Assembly: GCA_934615645.1 (NCBI GenBank)
Contig: CAKTTR010000085.1
Coordinates: 1 to 6,874 of the forward strand
Direction: 5' to 3'
Origin: an uncultured Oscillospiraceae bacterium
GTDB taxonomy: Bacteria; Bacillota; Clostridia; Oscillospirales; Oscillospiraceae
DNA length: 6,874 bases
Part shown: piece after piece, positions 1 to 5,752 of the stretch
How positions within the stretch are numbered: position 1 is the stretch's first letter
Layout: every line of letters starts with the position of its first letter
The notes under the pieces: generated by a model
What the model saw: only the letters and a program-made list of their open reading frames with translations
What the model was told of the DNA's origin: nothing
The model's database searches: none
Program-made: the position numbers and the translations under genes

Positions 1-449
1 AGGTCATCAGCGGCAGCAAGGAGGGCTACGACGCAGAGCTGGCGCTGCTCCGGGAGAAACACGCCGAGACGGAAGATCGCATTAAGCGGCTGGTGGAGTC
101 CCTGTCCGTTGCCAGCGACACCTCTGCAAAGTACGTCATGGAGCAGATCGACGAGCTGCACCGGGAGAGCGAGACCCAGCAGGCAAGGCTTTCTGAACTG
201 GAAGCCCTCACCGAGCAGAGCCGGATGCTGCATCAGGAGTTTGCCTTCCATCAGGAGATGATCGAGTCCTTCGCCAGCGCGGTGGATTCTGCCACGCTGG
301 AGGAAAAACGCCGCTTGCTGCGCACCATCGTCAAAAAGGTGGTGTGGGATGGCAAAAATGCCTATGTTTACCTCTTTGCGGAGGATGGAGAGGCGGATTT
401 GCCACCCATTGACCAACCTATGTGTCCGTTGGGAGAGAATAGCGAATGA
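1..449 (+). CDS. Large serine recombinase, C-terminal part (5' end outside window)
   Basis: The frame is open from the left edge (first full codon at position 3) to TGA at 447-449, giving about 148 residues. I recognise the tail of a large serine recombinase, downstream of the catalytic and zinc-ribbon domains. It begins VISGSKEGYDAELALLREKH, continues as a long charged heptad-like coiled coil (to about residue 85), and ends with the conserved block LEEKRRLLRTIVKKVVWDG. In this family the coiled coil controls the direction of integration or excision. The enzyme would cut and rejoin DNA at two short attachment cores. Its gene abuts the 3' half of sigK in the same direction, and its stop codon lies inside the proposed core AATGA. 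That makes it the likely SpoIVCA-type excisionase of a sigK-intervening element. The catalytic serine region is not in the window. An ordinary integrative element that uses sigK as its target is the alternative. Confidence 0.85.
   Translation, partial: VISGSKEGYDAELALLREKHAETEDRIKRLVESLSVASDTSAKYVMEQIDELHRESETQQARLSELEALTEQSRMLHQEFAFHQEMIESFASAVDSATLEEKRRLLRTIVKKVVWDGKNAYVYLFAEDGEADLPPIDQPMCPLGENSE
445..449 (+). other. Proposed recombination core (att site) AATGA of a sigK-intervening element
   Basis: AATGA marks the exact point where SigK-like coding begins. To its right the frame reads Asn-Glu-Ile-Leu-Met, a conserved SigK/SigE segment. To its left the SigK similarity stops (Arg-Ile-Ala in place of the usual Cys-Ile-Glu or similar). 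From memory, the Bacillus subtilis skin element recombines at an AATGA repeat in the same two codons. Everything left of the core would be element DNA and everything right of it permanent chromosome. The partner core should lie at the end of the sigK 5' half, beyond the window. Confidence 0.7.
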
Positions 450-816
450 GATCCTCATGCACTTTCGGGCGCAGCGGAAGTCGGCGGGGGATGTTTCGCT
501 GTCGGATTATATTGAGACGGGGAAGGAGGGCAATGCTCTCTCGTTGATGGATGTCGTCTGCACGGAGGAGGACCTTTTTGAGGACCTGGAGACGCGGCAG
601 ACCTATCTGCGGCTGCACCGGTACCTGCGCAGCGAGCTGACGAGCCGGGAGCAGAAAATCCTGATCCTGCGCTATGGCCTGGGCGGAAAGCCGCCGCTGA
701 CCCAGCGGGAGACAGCGCAGCTGTGCCAGATCTCCCGGAGCTATGTCTCGCGCATCGAGAAGCGGGCGCTGGAAAAGCTGCAGGCGGCGTTTTCCCGAGA
801 GATGGCAGGAGAATAA
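445..816 (+). CDS. sigK: RNA polymerase sigma-K factor, 3' half (SpoIIIC-like, split gene)
   Basis: From AAT at 445 to TAA at 814-816 the frame encodes 123 residues that match the C-terminal half of sigma-K, the late mother-cell sporulation sigma factor. Diagnostic blocks are NEILMHFRAQRKSAGDVSL, then GKEGN-x-LSLMDV (end of region 2 into region 3), LTSREQKILILRYGL, and the region 4 helix-turn-helix QRETAQLCQISRSYVSRIEK. The wording DVSL...KEGN...ISRSYVSRIEKRALEKL fits SigK better than SigE. The frame is open upstream to an ATG at 349, but that stretch is the recombinase read in another frame. No Shine-Dalgarno precedes the first internal ATG (457). The fragment therefore probably becomes part of a protein only after DNA excision joins it to the 5' half. 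If the element cannot excise, the gene is simply broken. Confidence 0.88.
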   Translation, partial: NEILMHFRAQRKSAGDVSLSDYIETGKEGNALSLMDVVCTEEDLFEDLETRQTYLRLHRYLRSELTSREQKILILRYGLGGKPPLTQRETAQLCQISRSYVSRIEKRALEKLQAAFSREMAGE

Positions 817-820
817 AGTG

Positions 821-862
821 TGCCCGCCCTGCGATGGTGCGAGGCGATCGCGGGGCGGGGCA
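821..862 (-). terminator. Strong hairpin between convergent sigK and gntR genes
   Basis: Positions 821-835 pair with 847-862 to form a 15-bp stem with one bulged G (857), one G-U pair (830/852) and an 11-base loop. The lower half is almost all G-C. Read leftwards it starts 12 bases after the gntR stop codon and is followed by a moderately T-rich run (CACTTTATTCT), so it fits best as the gntR terminator. It also sits 4 bases after the sigK stop but has no T-run on that side. It may still help stabilise the sigK transcript end. Confidence 0.6.
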
Positions 863-874
863 GCACAGAGTAGC

Positions 875-1654
875 TTAGAGCAGCTCTATCGGCGGCTGCT
901 CTCGGTTAAATTTTCCAGTCAGAATGCGTTTTTGAAAGGAAAATGGGATGAGTTTTGTGTTATAGTACTCCTCGGAGTATAAGATCGGCGTAGAGGATTG
1001 GGTGTAGAACAGGGAGTGGAGCGTGACGAGGGGGAAATCCTCCGGGACATCCATGCTCTGGGCCAGATGCCCGGTGGGCAGGCAGGCATCAAGATGGACT
1101 GTCGCGGTCTGCAGCAGCTCGTCACACATGCTTTGGAGGAAAAAATAGATGTTGGTATCCATCAGCGCCAGGTCACAGTTGGACTGGTCGTAGAGCGGCG
1201 CGGGGATATAGTCCTCCACGACGATGACAGGCCGCTCGTCGGCGTAGACGACCTTTTCGAAGAGATAGACCCCGTCCGCCGGGTCAATCCGCAGCTTTTC
1301 CGCGAGGATTGGCGAGGCGGGGGAGAGCAGCTTCAGCTTGCGCAGCGTCGCCCGAGGCGTATAGCCGCAGCTGGCGACGATATCGACATATGAGGAATCA
1401 ATATCCAGTCGGGCGGCCTCCGCCAGGACATAGCGGTTGATCAGCGTCCCGACGCCGCGCTTCCGGGTGACGTATCCGGCGGCCTCCAGCTGGGAGAGAA
1501 CATCCCGGATCTTGACCCGGCTGACGCCCAGCTGCCCGGCAATGTTCTCCTCCGAAGGAAGCCGGTCTGACGCGTTCGCTTCAGCAAAGGCGCGGATCCA
1601 TTTCAGAAGCCGGACGCATGTTGCCGGGTATCGCTCATATGGTTGTGCTCTCAT
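875..1654 (-). CDS. GntR/HutC-family transcriptional regulator with UTRA domain
   Basis: This is a 259-aa regulator read leftwards. Residues about 10-75 form the GntR winged helix-turn-helix, with LPSEENIAGQLGVSR, VLSQLEAAGYVTRKRGVGT as the hallmark. Residues about 95-245 form a UTRA small-molecule-binding domain (LRIDPADGVYLFEKVVYADE, then a PxxxEDYIP-like strand, ending YSEEYYNTKLIPFSF). The length is usual for HutC-type regulators (about 240-260). I chose ATG at 1654 because AGGGGGG lies 9 bases upstream. An in-frame TTG at 1693 adds 13 residues but has no Shine-Dalgarno and sits against the -10 box. It is divergent from the corrinoid operon and separated by about 530 bp, so it most likely represses that operon until its inducer, perhaps the substrate or a product, binds. 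The ligand cannot be read from the sequence. Confidence 0.9.
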   Translation of the reverse strand: MRAQPYERYPATCVRLLKWIRAFAEANASDRLPSEENIAGQLGVSRVKIRDVLSQLEAAGYVTRKRGVGTLINRYVLAEAARLDIDSSYVDIVASCGYTPRATLRKLKLLSPASPILAEKLRIDPADGVYLFEKVVYADERPVIVVEDYIPAPLYDQSNCDLALMDTNIYFFLQSMCDELLQTATVHLDACLPTGHLAQSMDVPEDFPLVTLHSLFYTQSSTPILYSEEYYNTKLIPFSFQKRILTGKFNREQPPIELL

Positions 1655-1681
1655 GCGTACTTTCCCCCCTATCCTAGCTTT

Positions 1682-1710
1682 ATTATGCTGCAAAAAAACG
1701 AAAATGTCCA
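1682..1710 (-). promoter_or_regulatory. Sigma-A-type promoter of the gntR gene
   Basis: Read leftwards, a -35 TGGACA (1705-1710; 5 of 6 match TTGACA) is separated by exactly 17 bases from a -10 CATAAT (1682-1687; 5 of 6 match TATAAT). Transcription would start near 1675, leaving a leader of about 20 bases with AGGGGGG before the ATG at 1654. This supports the ATG start over the TTG at 1693. Confidence 0.7.
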
Positions 1711-1738
1711 GATGATTTGCGGCGAAATTGTGAAAATT

Positions 1739-1763
1739 GGGAAAAATTTTTCAAATTTTTCCC
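1739..1763. repeat. Nested AT-rich palindrome upstream of gntR promoter
   Basis: Arms GGGAAAAATT (1739-1748) and AATTTTTCCC (1754-1763) are perfect 10-base inverted repeats around TTTCA. The first 12 bases inside it, GAAAAATTTTTC (1741-1752), are themselves a perfect palindrome. It lies 28 bp upstream of the gntR -35 box. A DNA-binding site is possible. It could also be a weak hairpin on the left-going strand, where it is followed by AATTTT. Confidence 0.5.
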
Positions 1764-1768
1764 GGGGA

Positions 1769-1785
1769 GATCAGTCTTACTGATC
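1769..1785. promoter_or_regulatory. Candidate operator GATCAGTCTTACTGATC (site 1)
   Basis: This is a perfect inverted repeat with 7-base arms GATCAGT and ACTGATC around CTT. The core GT-N3-AC fits the GT...AC pattern common to GntR-family operators. It lies 58 bp upstream of the gntR -35 box. The segment GATNAGTCTTACTGAT recurs at 1994-2009. The position between the divergent promoters suggests autoregulation and control of the methyltransferase operon by the adjacent GntR protein, but binding is inferred. Confidence 0.5.
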
Positions 1786-1993
1786 GTTGCGGAGGATTTC
1801 CAGCGTCGGCGGCGTATCTTTACCCGGGCGGCGTGCTGACAGGCGAGCGGGTTGTTTCGTGGGAAAACAAACCGCAGATTTCGCGGTTTAGGTGGCTACG
1901 ACGGGGATTTTTCCCGGCGAGGGGATGGAACGTATCGGAGGACGGCACAGTGGCTACATCGGCGGTGCAGCGGCTGGGATATGGGCGCAGCAG
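1786..1993. other. GC-rich non-coding block in the divergent intergenic region
   Basis: About 210 bases with no convincing gene lie between the two operator-like repeats. The block is GC-rich while both flanks are AT-rich. It holds a perfect 7-bp stem (AAACCGC 1869-1875 with GCGGTTT 1883-1889, 7-base loop) and a 6-bp stem (1902-1907 with 1911-1916, one G-U pair). The 11-mer ATTTTTCCCGG at 1907-1917 repeats one at 1755-1765, and GTGGCTAC occurs at 1892-1899 and 1950-1957. Open frames cross it on both strands but begin with TTG or lack ribosome sites and match no family I know. A structured leader RNA or a protein-binding region is possible. Confidence 0.35.
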
Positions 1994-2009
1994 GATGAGT
2001 CTTACTGAT
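1994..2009. promoter_or_regulatory. Candidate operator GATGAGTCTTACTGAT (site 2)
   Basis: It matches site 1 (1769-1784) at 15 of 16 positions, including an uninterrupted 12-mer AGTCTTACTGAT. The inverted-repeat core AGTCTTACT is kept, but the outer left arm is weaker than in site 1. It lies 80 bp upstream of the rightward -35 box at 2090. Two copies 225 bp apart would suit a repressor that loops DNA between its own promoter and the operon promoter. This is inference from position and similarity. Confidence 0.45.
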
Positions 2010-2089
2010 AAATCTGAAAATAATTTAAAATTTATGAAATTTAACGATAAAACCGGCATATTGCACATAAAAAAGTTGAAATATTCTAT

Positions 2090-2118
2090 TTGACATTCCC
2101 AAAATACCGTGCTATCTT
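2090..2118 (+). promoter_or_regulatory. Strong sigma-A-type promoter of the corrinoid methyltransferase operon
   Basis: A perfect -35 TTGACA (2090-2095) is followed after 17 bases by the -10 TATCTT (2113-2118; 4 of 6 match). The 80 bases upstream (2010-2089) are rich in A and T and could act as an UP element. Transcription would begin near 2125, giving a leader of about 65 bases before the ATG at 2189. Confidence 0.72.
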
Positions 2119-2147
2119 CAAAATAGGAACCGGCGCTGCCACGGCGG

Positions 2148-2170
2148 CGTTTCGCAAGGGAAACGAAACG
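2148..2170 (+). promoter_or_regulatory. Leader hairpin just before the operon's first ribosome site
   Basis: CGTTTCG (2148-2154) pairs perfectly with CGAAACG (2164-2170) around a 9-base loop CAAGGGAAA. The stem ends 4 bases before the Shine-Dalgarno AGGGAGG (2175-2181). It could stabilise the 5' end of the mRNA or modulate translation. There is no T-run, so it is not an intrinsic terminator. Confidence 0.4.
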
Positions 2171-2188
2171 ACACAGGGAGGTTCGCAC

Positions 2189-2845
2189 ATGCAACAGTTT
2201 TATGATCAATTGCTGGAATATGTCCTCGACGGAGAGGAAGACGAGGCGGTTGAGCTTACCCGGGCTCAAATCGAGGCGGGGACTTCACCGCTGGAGATCG
2301 TGCAAAAATGCCTGGTGCCGATCCTGGATGATATCGGGGACCGGTTTGCGCGGCTGGAGCTGTTCCTGCCGGATCTGGTGATGTCGGCGGATGTGGCCAA
2401 GGCGGTCAAGGATGAAATCCGCGCCCATCTGCTGGGCGCCGCGTCGGGTGCGCAGAGCGCTGGAAAGGTCGTCATTGGGACCGTCCAGGGCGACGTGCAT
2501 GACATTGGCAAGAACATCGTTGCGACCCTGCTGGAGGTCAATGGCTATGAGGTCATTGACCTGGGCAACGATGTGCAGCCCTATTCGTTTATCGAGACGG
2601 CCCGGCGGGAAAAGGTCGATATCATTGCCCTGTCCTCGCTGCTGACGACGTCTATGCCCTATATGGCGGACCTCATCAAGATGCTCCAGGGCCTGGGCGT
2701 GCGGGACGAATTCAAGGTCATTGTCGGCGGTGGGCCGGTGTCCCAGGTTTGGGCCGAGTCCATCGGCGCAGATGGCTACAGTGACGACGCCAATGCGGCG
2801 GTGGAGCTGTGCAGAACGATGATGGAATCCAGAAAGGCAGGGTGA
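2189..2845 (+). CDS. Corrinoid (cobalamin-binding) methyltransferase protein, MtmC/MtaC type
   Basis: This 218-aa protein carries the methyl group on the cobalt of a corrinoid cofactor, between a substrate-specific methyltransferase and a second methyltransferase. Residues about 1-88 are the helical cap domain (FLPDLVMSADVAKAV). Residues about 92-218 are the Rossmann-like B12 domain, with D102-x-H104-xx-G107 in GDVHDIGKNIV supplying the lower cobalt ligand His104. They also include S149-S-L151 in SSLLTTSMP and the glycine turn at 180-182 (VGGGPVS). The length equals that of archaeal MtmC (about 218). The start is ATG 2189, with AGGGAGG 7 bases upstream. An in-frame TTG at 2090 overlaps the -35 box and is rejected. 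It is the first gene of the operon, and the methyltransferase gene follows 4 bases after its stop, so the two are almost certainly partners. The family is certain; the specific substrate is not. Confidence 0.95.
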   Translation: MQQFYDQLLEYVLDGEEDEAVELTRAQIEAGTSPLEIVQKCLVPILDDIGDRFARLELFLPDLVMSADVAKAVKDEIRAHLLGAASGAQSAGKVVIGTVQGDVHDIGKNIVATLLEVNGYEVIDLGNDVQPYSFIETARREKVDIIALSSLLTTSMPYMADLIKMLQGLGVRDEFKVIVGGGPVSQVWAESIGADGYSDDANAAVELCRTMMESRKAG

Positions 2846-2849
2846 GGGC

Positions 2850-4226
2850 ATGAAGTCACATATGAGATTATTGACCGTCCTGGACCGGATGGACAACGGC
2901 CCGGTGATGGATGAAAAGGATTTTGATAAGCTAATCGCGAAAACAGTCCGGAAGCTCATCAAAAAATATGACCTGCAGTACGATCGCGACGACGCGATCC
3001 TGACCAGCGACGAGATGGCAGACCGCTTCTTTGCCGCCGGCCTGGAGCTGGCCTGCACGGCGGGCGTCTACTGCACGGATACCCATGTGCAGATGCTCTT
3101 CACGGAAGAGGAGATCCGCCAGGCGCTGCGGTGGGCGCCGGCTCAGGTGACCATCGGCTCTGGACTGGACCAGTGCACCATCGTCTCCCGGCGGCCAGAG
3201 GACCCGGTCGTGCCCAAGATTGTCGGCGGCGGCTTTGGCGCGCCGATCCCGGAGGAATGGTTCTCGGCCGTTATGGAGAGCTACGCCAAGGAGCCGGTCA
3301 TCGACTCCATCGTCGGCTGCAATTTCTATACAGCCCACGGCCGCACGCCGAAGACCCGCAGTCCCTGGGAGGTTTTGCTTGCCTGGCGGGAGGTCGAGCT
3401 CATCAAATCCGCTGCCCAGCGGGCGGGCCGCCCCGGTATCGGCATCGGCGTCGTGGAAAACGCCGTTTCGGAGATCGGCGAGCTCTCTGCCTCGTCCTAT
3501 GGCGGCTTCCCGCAGGAGGACTGGCATCACACCTGCTTTGTCAGCGAGCTGAAGACGAATTACGGGCTGCTCATCAAAGTGGCGCACCTGGTCAAGACCG
3601 GCTGTGTGATCCACTCGTTCTATAACTCCATTCTCGGCGGGTACGCCGGGAGCGCAGAGGGCGTGGCCATCTGTTCTGTGGCGGGGATCTTGCTGGAATG
3701 CGTCGTCAATATGGCGACGACCTTCTCCATTTGCCCGACGCACCCCTTCTACAACTGCGATACCGCGCCGGAGTTGATCTGGGCGGCCAGTGCGGCGCAG
3801 CAGGCGGTCAACCGCAACACGCATCTCCTGACGGCGGTCATGACCTCGCCGGTCTCCGGCCCCATGACGGAGAGCCTGCTCTACGAATGCGCGACAATGG
3901 CGACGGCGGCGACGGTCTCCGGGACAGCCCGGATCGACGGGGTTCGCTCGGCAGTCGGTGTCGAGATCCTGCATGTGACGGGCCTGGAGGCGCGGTTCAA
4001 CGGCGAGGTCGCCCATGCAGCGGCGGGCTTGTCGCGAAAAGACACCAATGAGATGATCCGCCAGTTCCAGAAGCACTATGTGCCAGTTCTGGACAAAAAG
4101 CCAATCGGTAAGAGCTTCCTGGAGGCGTATGACCCGATCAAGGTCGAGCCGACGCCCCAGTGGCTGGAAATCTATCAGAAAGTCAAAGAGGACGTGGCCA
4201 AGATCGGCTTGAAGCTGCAATACTAA
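2850..4226 (+). CDS. Pyrrolysine-free homologue of monomethylamine:corrinoid methyltransferase (MtmB family)
   Basis: This 458-aa cytoplasmic TIM-barrel methyltransferase should move a methyl group from an amine-like substrate to the corrinoid protein encoded upstream. It matches Methanosarcina MtmB (458 aa, recalled from memory) along most of its length: GVYCTDTH (72-79), SPWEVL (171-176), AGRPGIGIG (192-200), LGGYAG (262-267), TGLEARFNGEVAHAAAG (377-393) and the C-terminal FLEAYD. The frame has no internal amber codon. In an ungapped alignment the pyrrolysine of MtmB (202) falls on Gly200. The MtmB residues Glu229, Glu259 and Gln333 around it fall on His227, Phe257 and Met331. So it belongs to the family but probably does not use methylamine by the pyrrolysine mechanism, and its substrate is unknown. 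The start ATG at 2850 lies 4 bases after the previous stop, with GGTGAGG overlapping that junction. ATG 2862 is an alternative. Confidence 0.88.
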   Translation: MKSHMRLLTVLDRMDNGPVMDEKDFDKLIAKTVRKLIKKYDLQYDRDDAILTSDEMADRFFAAGLELACTAGVYCTDTHVQMLFTEEEIRQALRWAPAQVTIGSGLDQCTIVSRRPEDPVVPKIVGGGFGAPIPEEWFSAVMESYAKEPVIDSIVGCNFYTAHGRTPKTRSPWEVLLAWREVELIKSAAQRAGRPGIGIGVVENAVSEIGELSASSYGGFPQEDWHHTCFVSELKTNYGLLIKVAHLVKTGCVIHSFYNSILGGYAGSAEGVAICSVAGILLECVVNMATTFSICPTHPFYNCDTAPELIWAASAAQQAVNRNTHLLTAVMTSPVSGPMTESLLYECATMATAATVSGTARIDGVRSAVGVEILHVTGLEARFNGEVAHAAAGLSRKDTNEMIRQFQKHYVPVLDKKPIGKSFLEAYDPIKVEPTPQWLEIYQKVKEDVAKIGLKLQY

Positions 4227-4251
4227 GGCTGCGGCTTGCAAGGAGGTACCC

Positions 4252-5604
4252 ATGCATCGGCTGCTCATTCGAAATATCAAAACCCTGGTTTCTTGTGACG
4301 CGGAGGACCGGGTATACGAAAACGTCAATCTCTACTGCGAGGACGGGCTCATCCGCTCCATCGGGCCGGAGGCTCCGGCGGCGGACGAGGTGCTGGACGC
4401 GTCCCACATGCTCTGCTATCCGGGGCTTGTGAACACGCACCATCATCTCTACCAGGTCTTCTCCCGCAATCTGCCCCAGGTACAGAATATGGAGCTGTTT
4501 GACTGGCTCACGACACTCTATGAGATCTGGAAGGGCCTACGGGAGGAGACGGTCCGGCTGTCCTCTCTGACTGGGATGGGCGAGCTGCTGAAAAACGGCT
4601 GCACCAGCGTGTTTGACCACCACTACGTCTTCCCGGCGGACGCCGGGGACTTGCTGGGGGCGCAGGCGCAGGCTGCGGAGCAGCTGGGGGTGCGGATGCA
4701 TTTTTCCCGAGGCAGCATGGATCTTTCGAAAAAGGACGGCGGCCTGCCGCCGGATTCCGTCGTGCAGGATGTCGATGAGATCATGCGCCAGAGCGTGACT
4801 GCCATCGAGACGTATCACGACCCGTCGTTCCAGTCCATGCGCCGGGTGGCCCTGGCGCCGTGCTCGCCGTTCTCTGTCTCAGCGGAGCTGCTGCGGCAAA
4901 GCGCGATCCTGGCGCGGCAATACGGCGTGCGGCTGCACACGCACCTGTGCGAGACGAAGGACGAGGAGCGCTATACGCTGGAGCGGGTCGGGATGCGGCC
5001 CCTAGCGTATATGCAGAGCCTGGGCTGGGTCGGCCCGGATGTCTGGTATGCCCACGGCATTCATTTTAATGACGAGGAGCTGCGCCTGCTGGCCGAGACG
5101 GGGACGGGCGTGTGCCATTGCCCCATCTCCAATATGAAGCTCTCGTCGGGCATCGCCCGCATTCCGGAGATGCTGCGGATGGGGATCCCGGTGGGCCTGG
5201 GCGTAGACGGCTCTGCCTCCAACGACGGCTCCAACCTCTTGGAGGAGCTGCGGGTGAGCTATTTGCTGCACCGGCTGCAATCCAGCGACAAGGCCCCCTC
5301 GGGCTACGATCTTTTGAAGGTCGCGACCATGGGCGGCGCGCGGCTGCTGGGTCGGGAGCGGGAGATCGGCTCCCTGGAACCGGGCAAATGCGCGGACCTA
5401 TTTTTGGTGGACGCCCGGCGGCTGGAGCTCGTGGGCGCCTGCTATGACCCCAAGGCGATGCTCTGCACCGTCGGCTTGAAGCAGCCGGTGGATTATACCA
5501 TTATAAACGGAAAAATCTGCGTTGCACGCGGCCGCCTGACTGGCGTGGACGAAGAGAAGCTCGCCCAGGCGGCGGAGCGGGAGGTGAGACGGTATCTGGC
5601 ATAG
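4252..5604 (+). CDS. Amidohydrolase, 8-oxoguanine deaminase / TrzN-like (cytosine deaminase-related family)
   Basis: This 450-aa metal-dependent hydrolase belongs to the amidohydrolase superfamily, which deaminates or dechlorinates purine-, pterin- and triazine-like rings. Likely metal and catalytic residues are H63-x-H65 (NTHHHLYQ), H229 with E234 (LHTHLCET), H268 (YAHGIHF) and D319 (GLGVDGSASNDGSN). The blocks CSPFSVS (204-210), CHCPISNMKLSSGIA (288-302) and SASNDGSN are typical of 8-oxoguanine deaminase, which makes urate and ammonia, and of TrzN-type enzymes. A small beta-domain wraps both ends (GSLEPGKCADLFLVD near residue 380). Length is normal for the family. The start ATG at 4252 has a near-perfect Shine-Dalgarno AAGGAGGT 4 bases upstream. 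It follows the methyltransferase gene after 25 bases, so it is probably cotranscribed. Family assignment is strong; substrate is uncertain (8-oxoguanine, a methylated purine, a pterin or an alkylamino heterocycle). Confidence 0.88.
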   Translation: MHRLLIRNIKTLVSCDAEDRVYENVNLYCEDGLIRSIGPEAPAADEVLDASHMLCYPGLVNTHHHLYQVFSRNLPQVQNMELFDWLTTLYEIWKGLREETVRLSSLTGMGELLKNGCTSVFDHHYVFPADAGDLLGAQAQAAEQLGVRMHFSRGSMDLSKKDGGLPPDSVVQDVDEIMRQSVTAIETYHDPSFQSMRRVALAPCSPFSVSAELLRQSAILARQYGVRLHTHLCETKDEERYTLERVGMRPLAYMQSLGWVGPDVWYAHGIHFNDEELRLLAETGTGVCHCPISNMKLSSGIARIPEMLRMGIPVGLGVDGSASNDGSNLLEELRVSYLLHRLQSSDKAPSGYDLLKVATMGGARLLGREREIGSLEPGKCADLFLVDARRLELVGACYDPKAMLCTVGLKQPVDYTIINGKICVARGRLTGVDEEKLAQAAEREVRRYLA

Positions 5605-5752
5605 CGCCGGAGCGATACAGAAAACGGAACACACCAAAAGCAAAAAGAAAATCAAAAAACGGCGCACACCGGTGCGCGGAACGCAACGCGACCTTGCGGC
5701 GGAACGCCGCGATCATCGGATTGGATGTATGTGAAAATGGGGGGGACAAACC
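5605..5752 (+). promoter_or_regulatory. Intergenic leader with two GC hairpins before the lipoprotein gene
   Basis: An A-rich stretch (5617-5660) is followed by two perfect 6-bp stems: GCGCAC/GTGCGC (5662-5667 with 5672-5677) and GCGGCG/CGCCGC (5696-5701 with 5705-5710, loop GAA). Neither is followed by a T-run, so a classic terminator is unlikely and the lipoprotein gene may be cotranscribed with the operon. The stems could mark an mRNA processing or stability site that sets a different expression level for the binding protein. I see no convincing promoter. A run of seven G (5739-5745) serves as ribosome site for ATG 5753. Confidence 0.4.

Noticed and set aside
349..444. Open frame that would extend the sigma factor fragment upstream to an ATG at 349
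   Set aside because: This stretch is the recombinase coding sequence read in another frame. The translated residues lack SigK similarity until Asn-Glu at 445, and no ribosome site precedes ATG 349.
1737..2093. 118-aa rightward open frame across the intergenic region
   Set aside because: It starts with TTG inside the AT-rich palindrome, has no ribosome site, resembles no family I know, and covers both operators and the operon -35 box.
1820..2269. 149-aa leftward open frame overlapping the operon promoter and corrinoid gene start
   Set aside because: It runs antisense through the operon leader and the 5' end of a certain gene, with no recognisable domain. It is most likely chance openness.
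2850..4226. Possibility that the methyltransferase belongs to the trimethylamine (MttB) family
   Set aside because: The blocks GVYCTDTH, AGRPG, GGYAG and TGLEARFNGEVA, the 458-aa length and the ungapped fit around the pyrrolysine site match MtmB, a different family.
2931..4328. 465-aa leftward open frame antisense to the MtmB-like gene
   Set aside because: It is rich in Arg, Asp, Leu and His as expected from the complement of a GC-rich gene, has no family motif, and the opposite strand is a clear conserved enzyme.
5662..5710. Hairpins read as an intrinsic terminator after the amidohydrolase gene
   Set aside because: Neither stem is followed by a run of T on the plus strand, so intrinsic termination is not supported.
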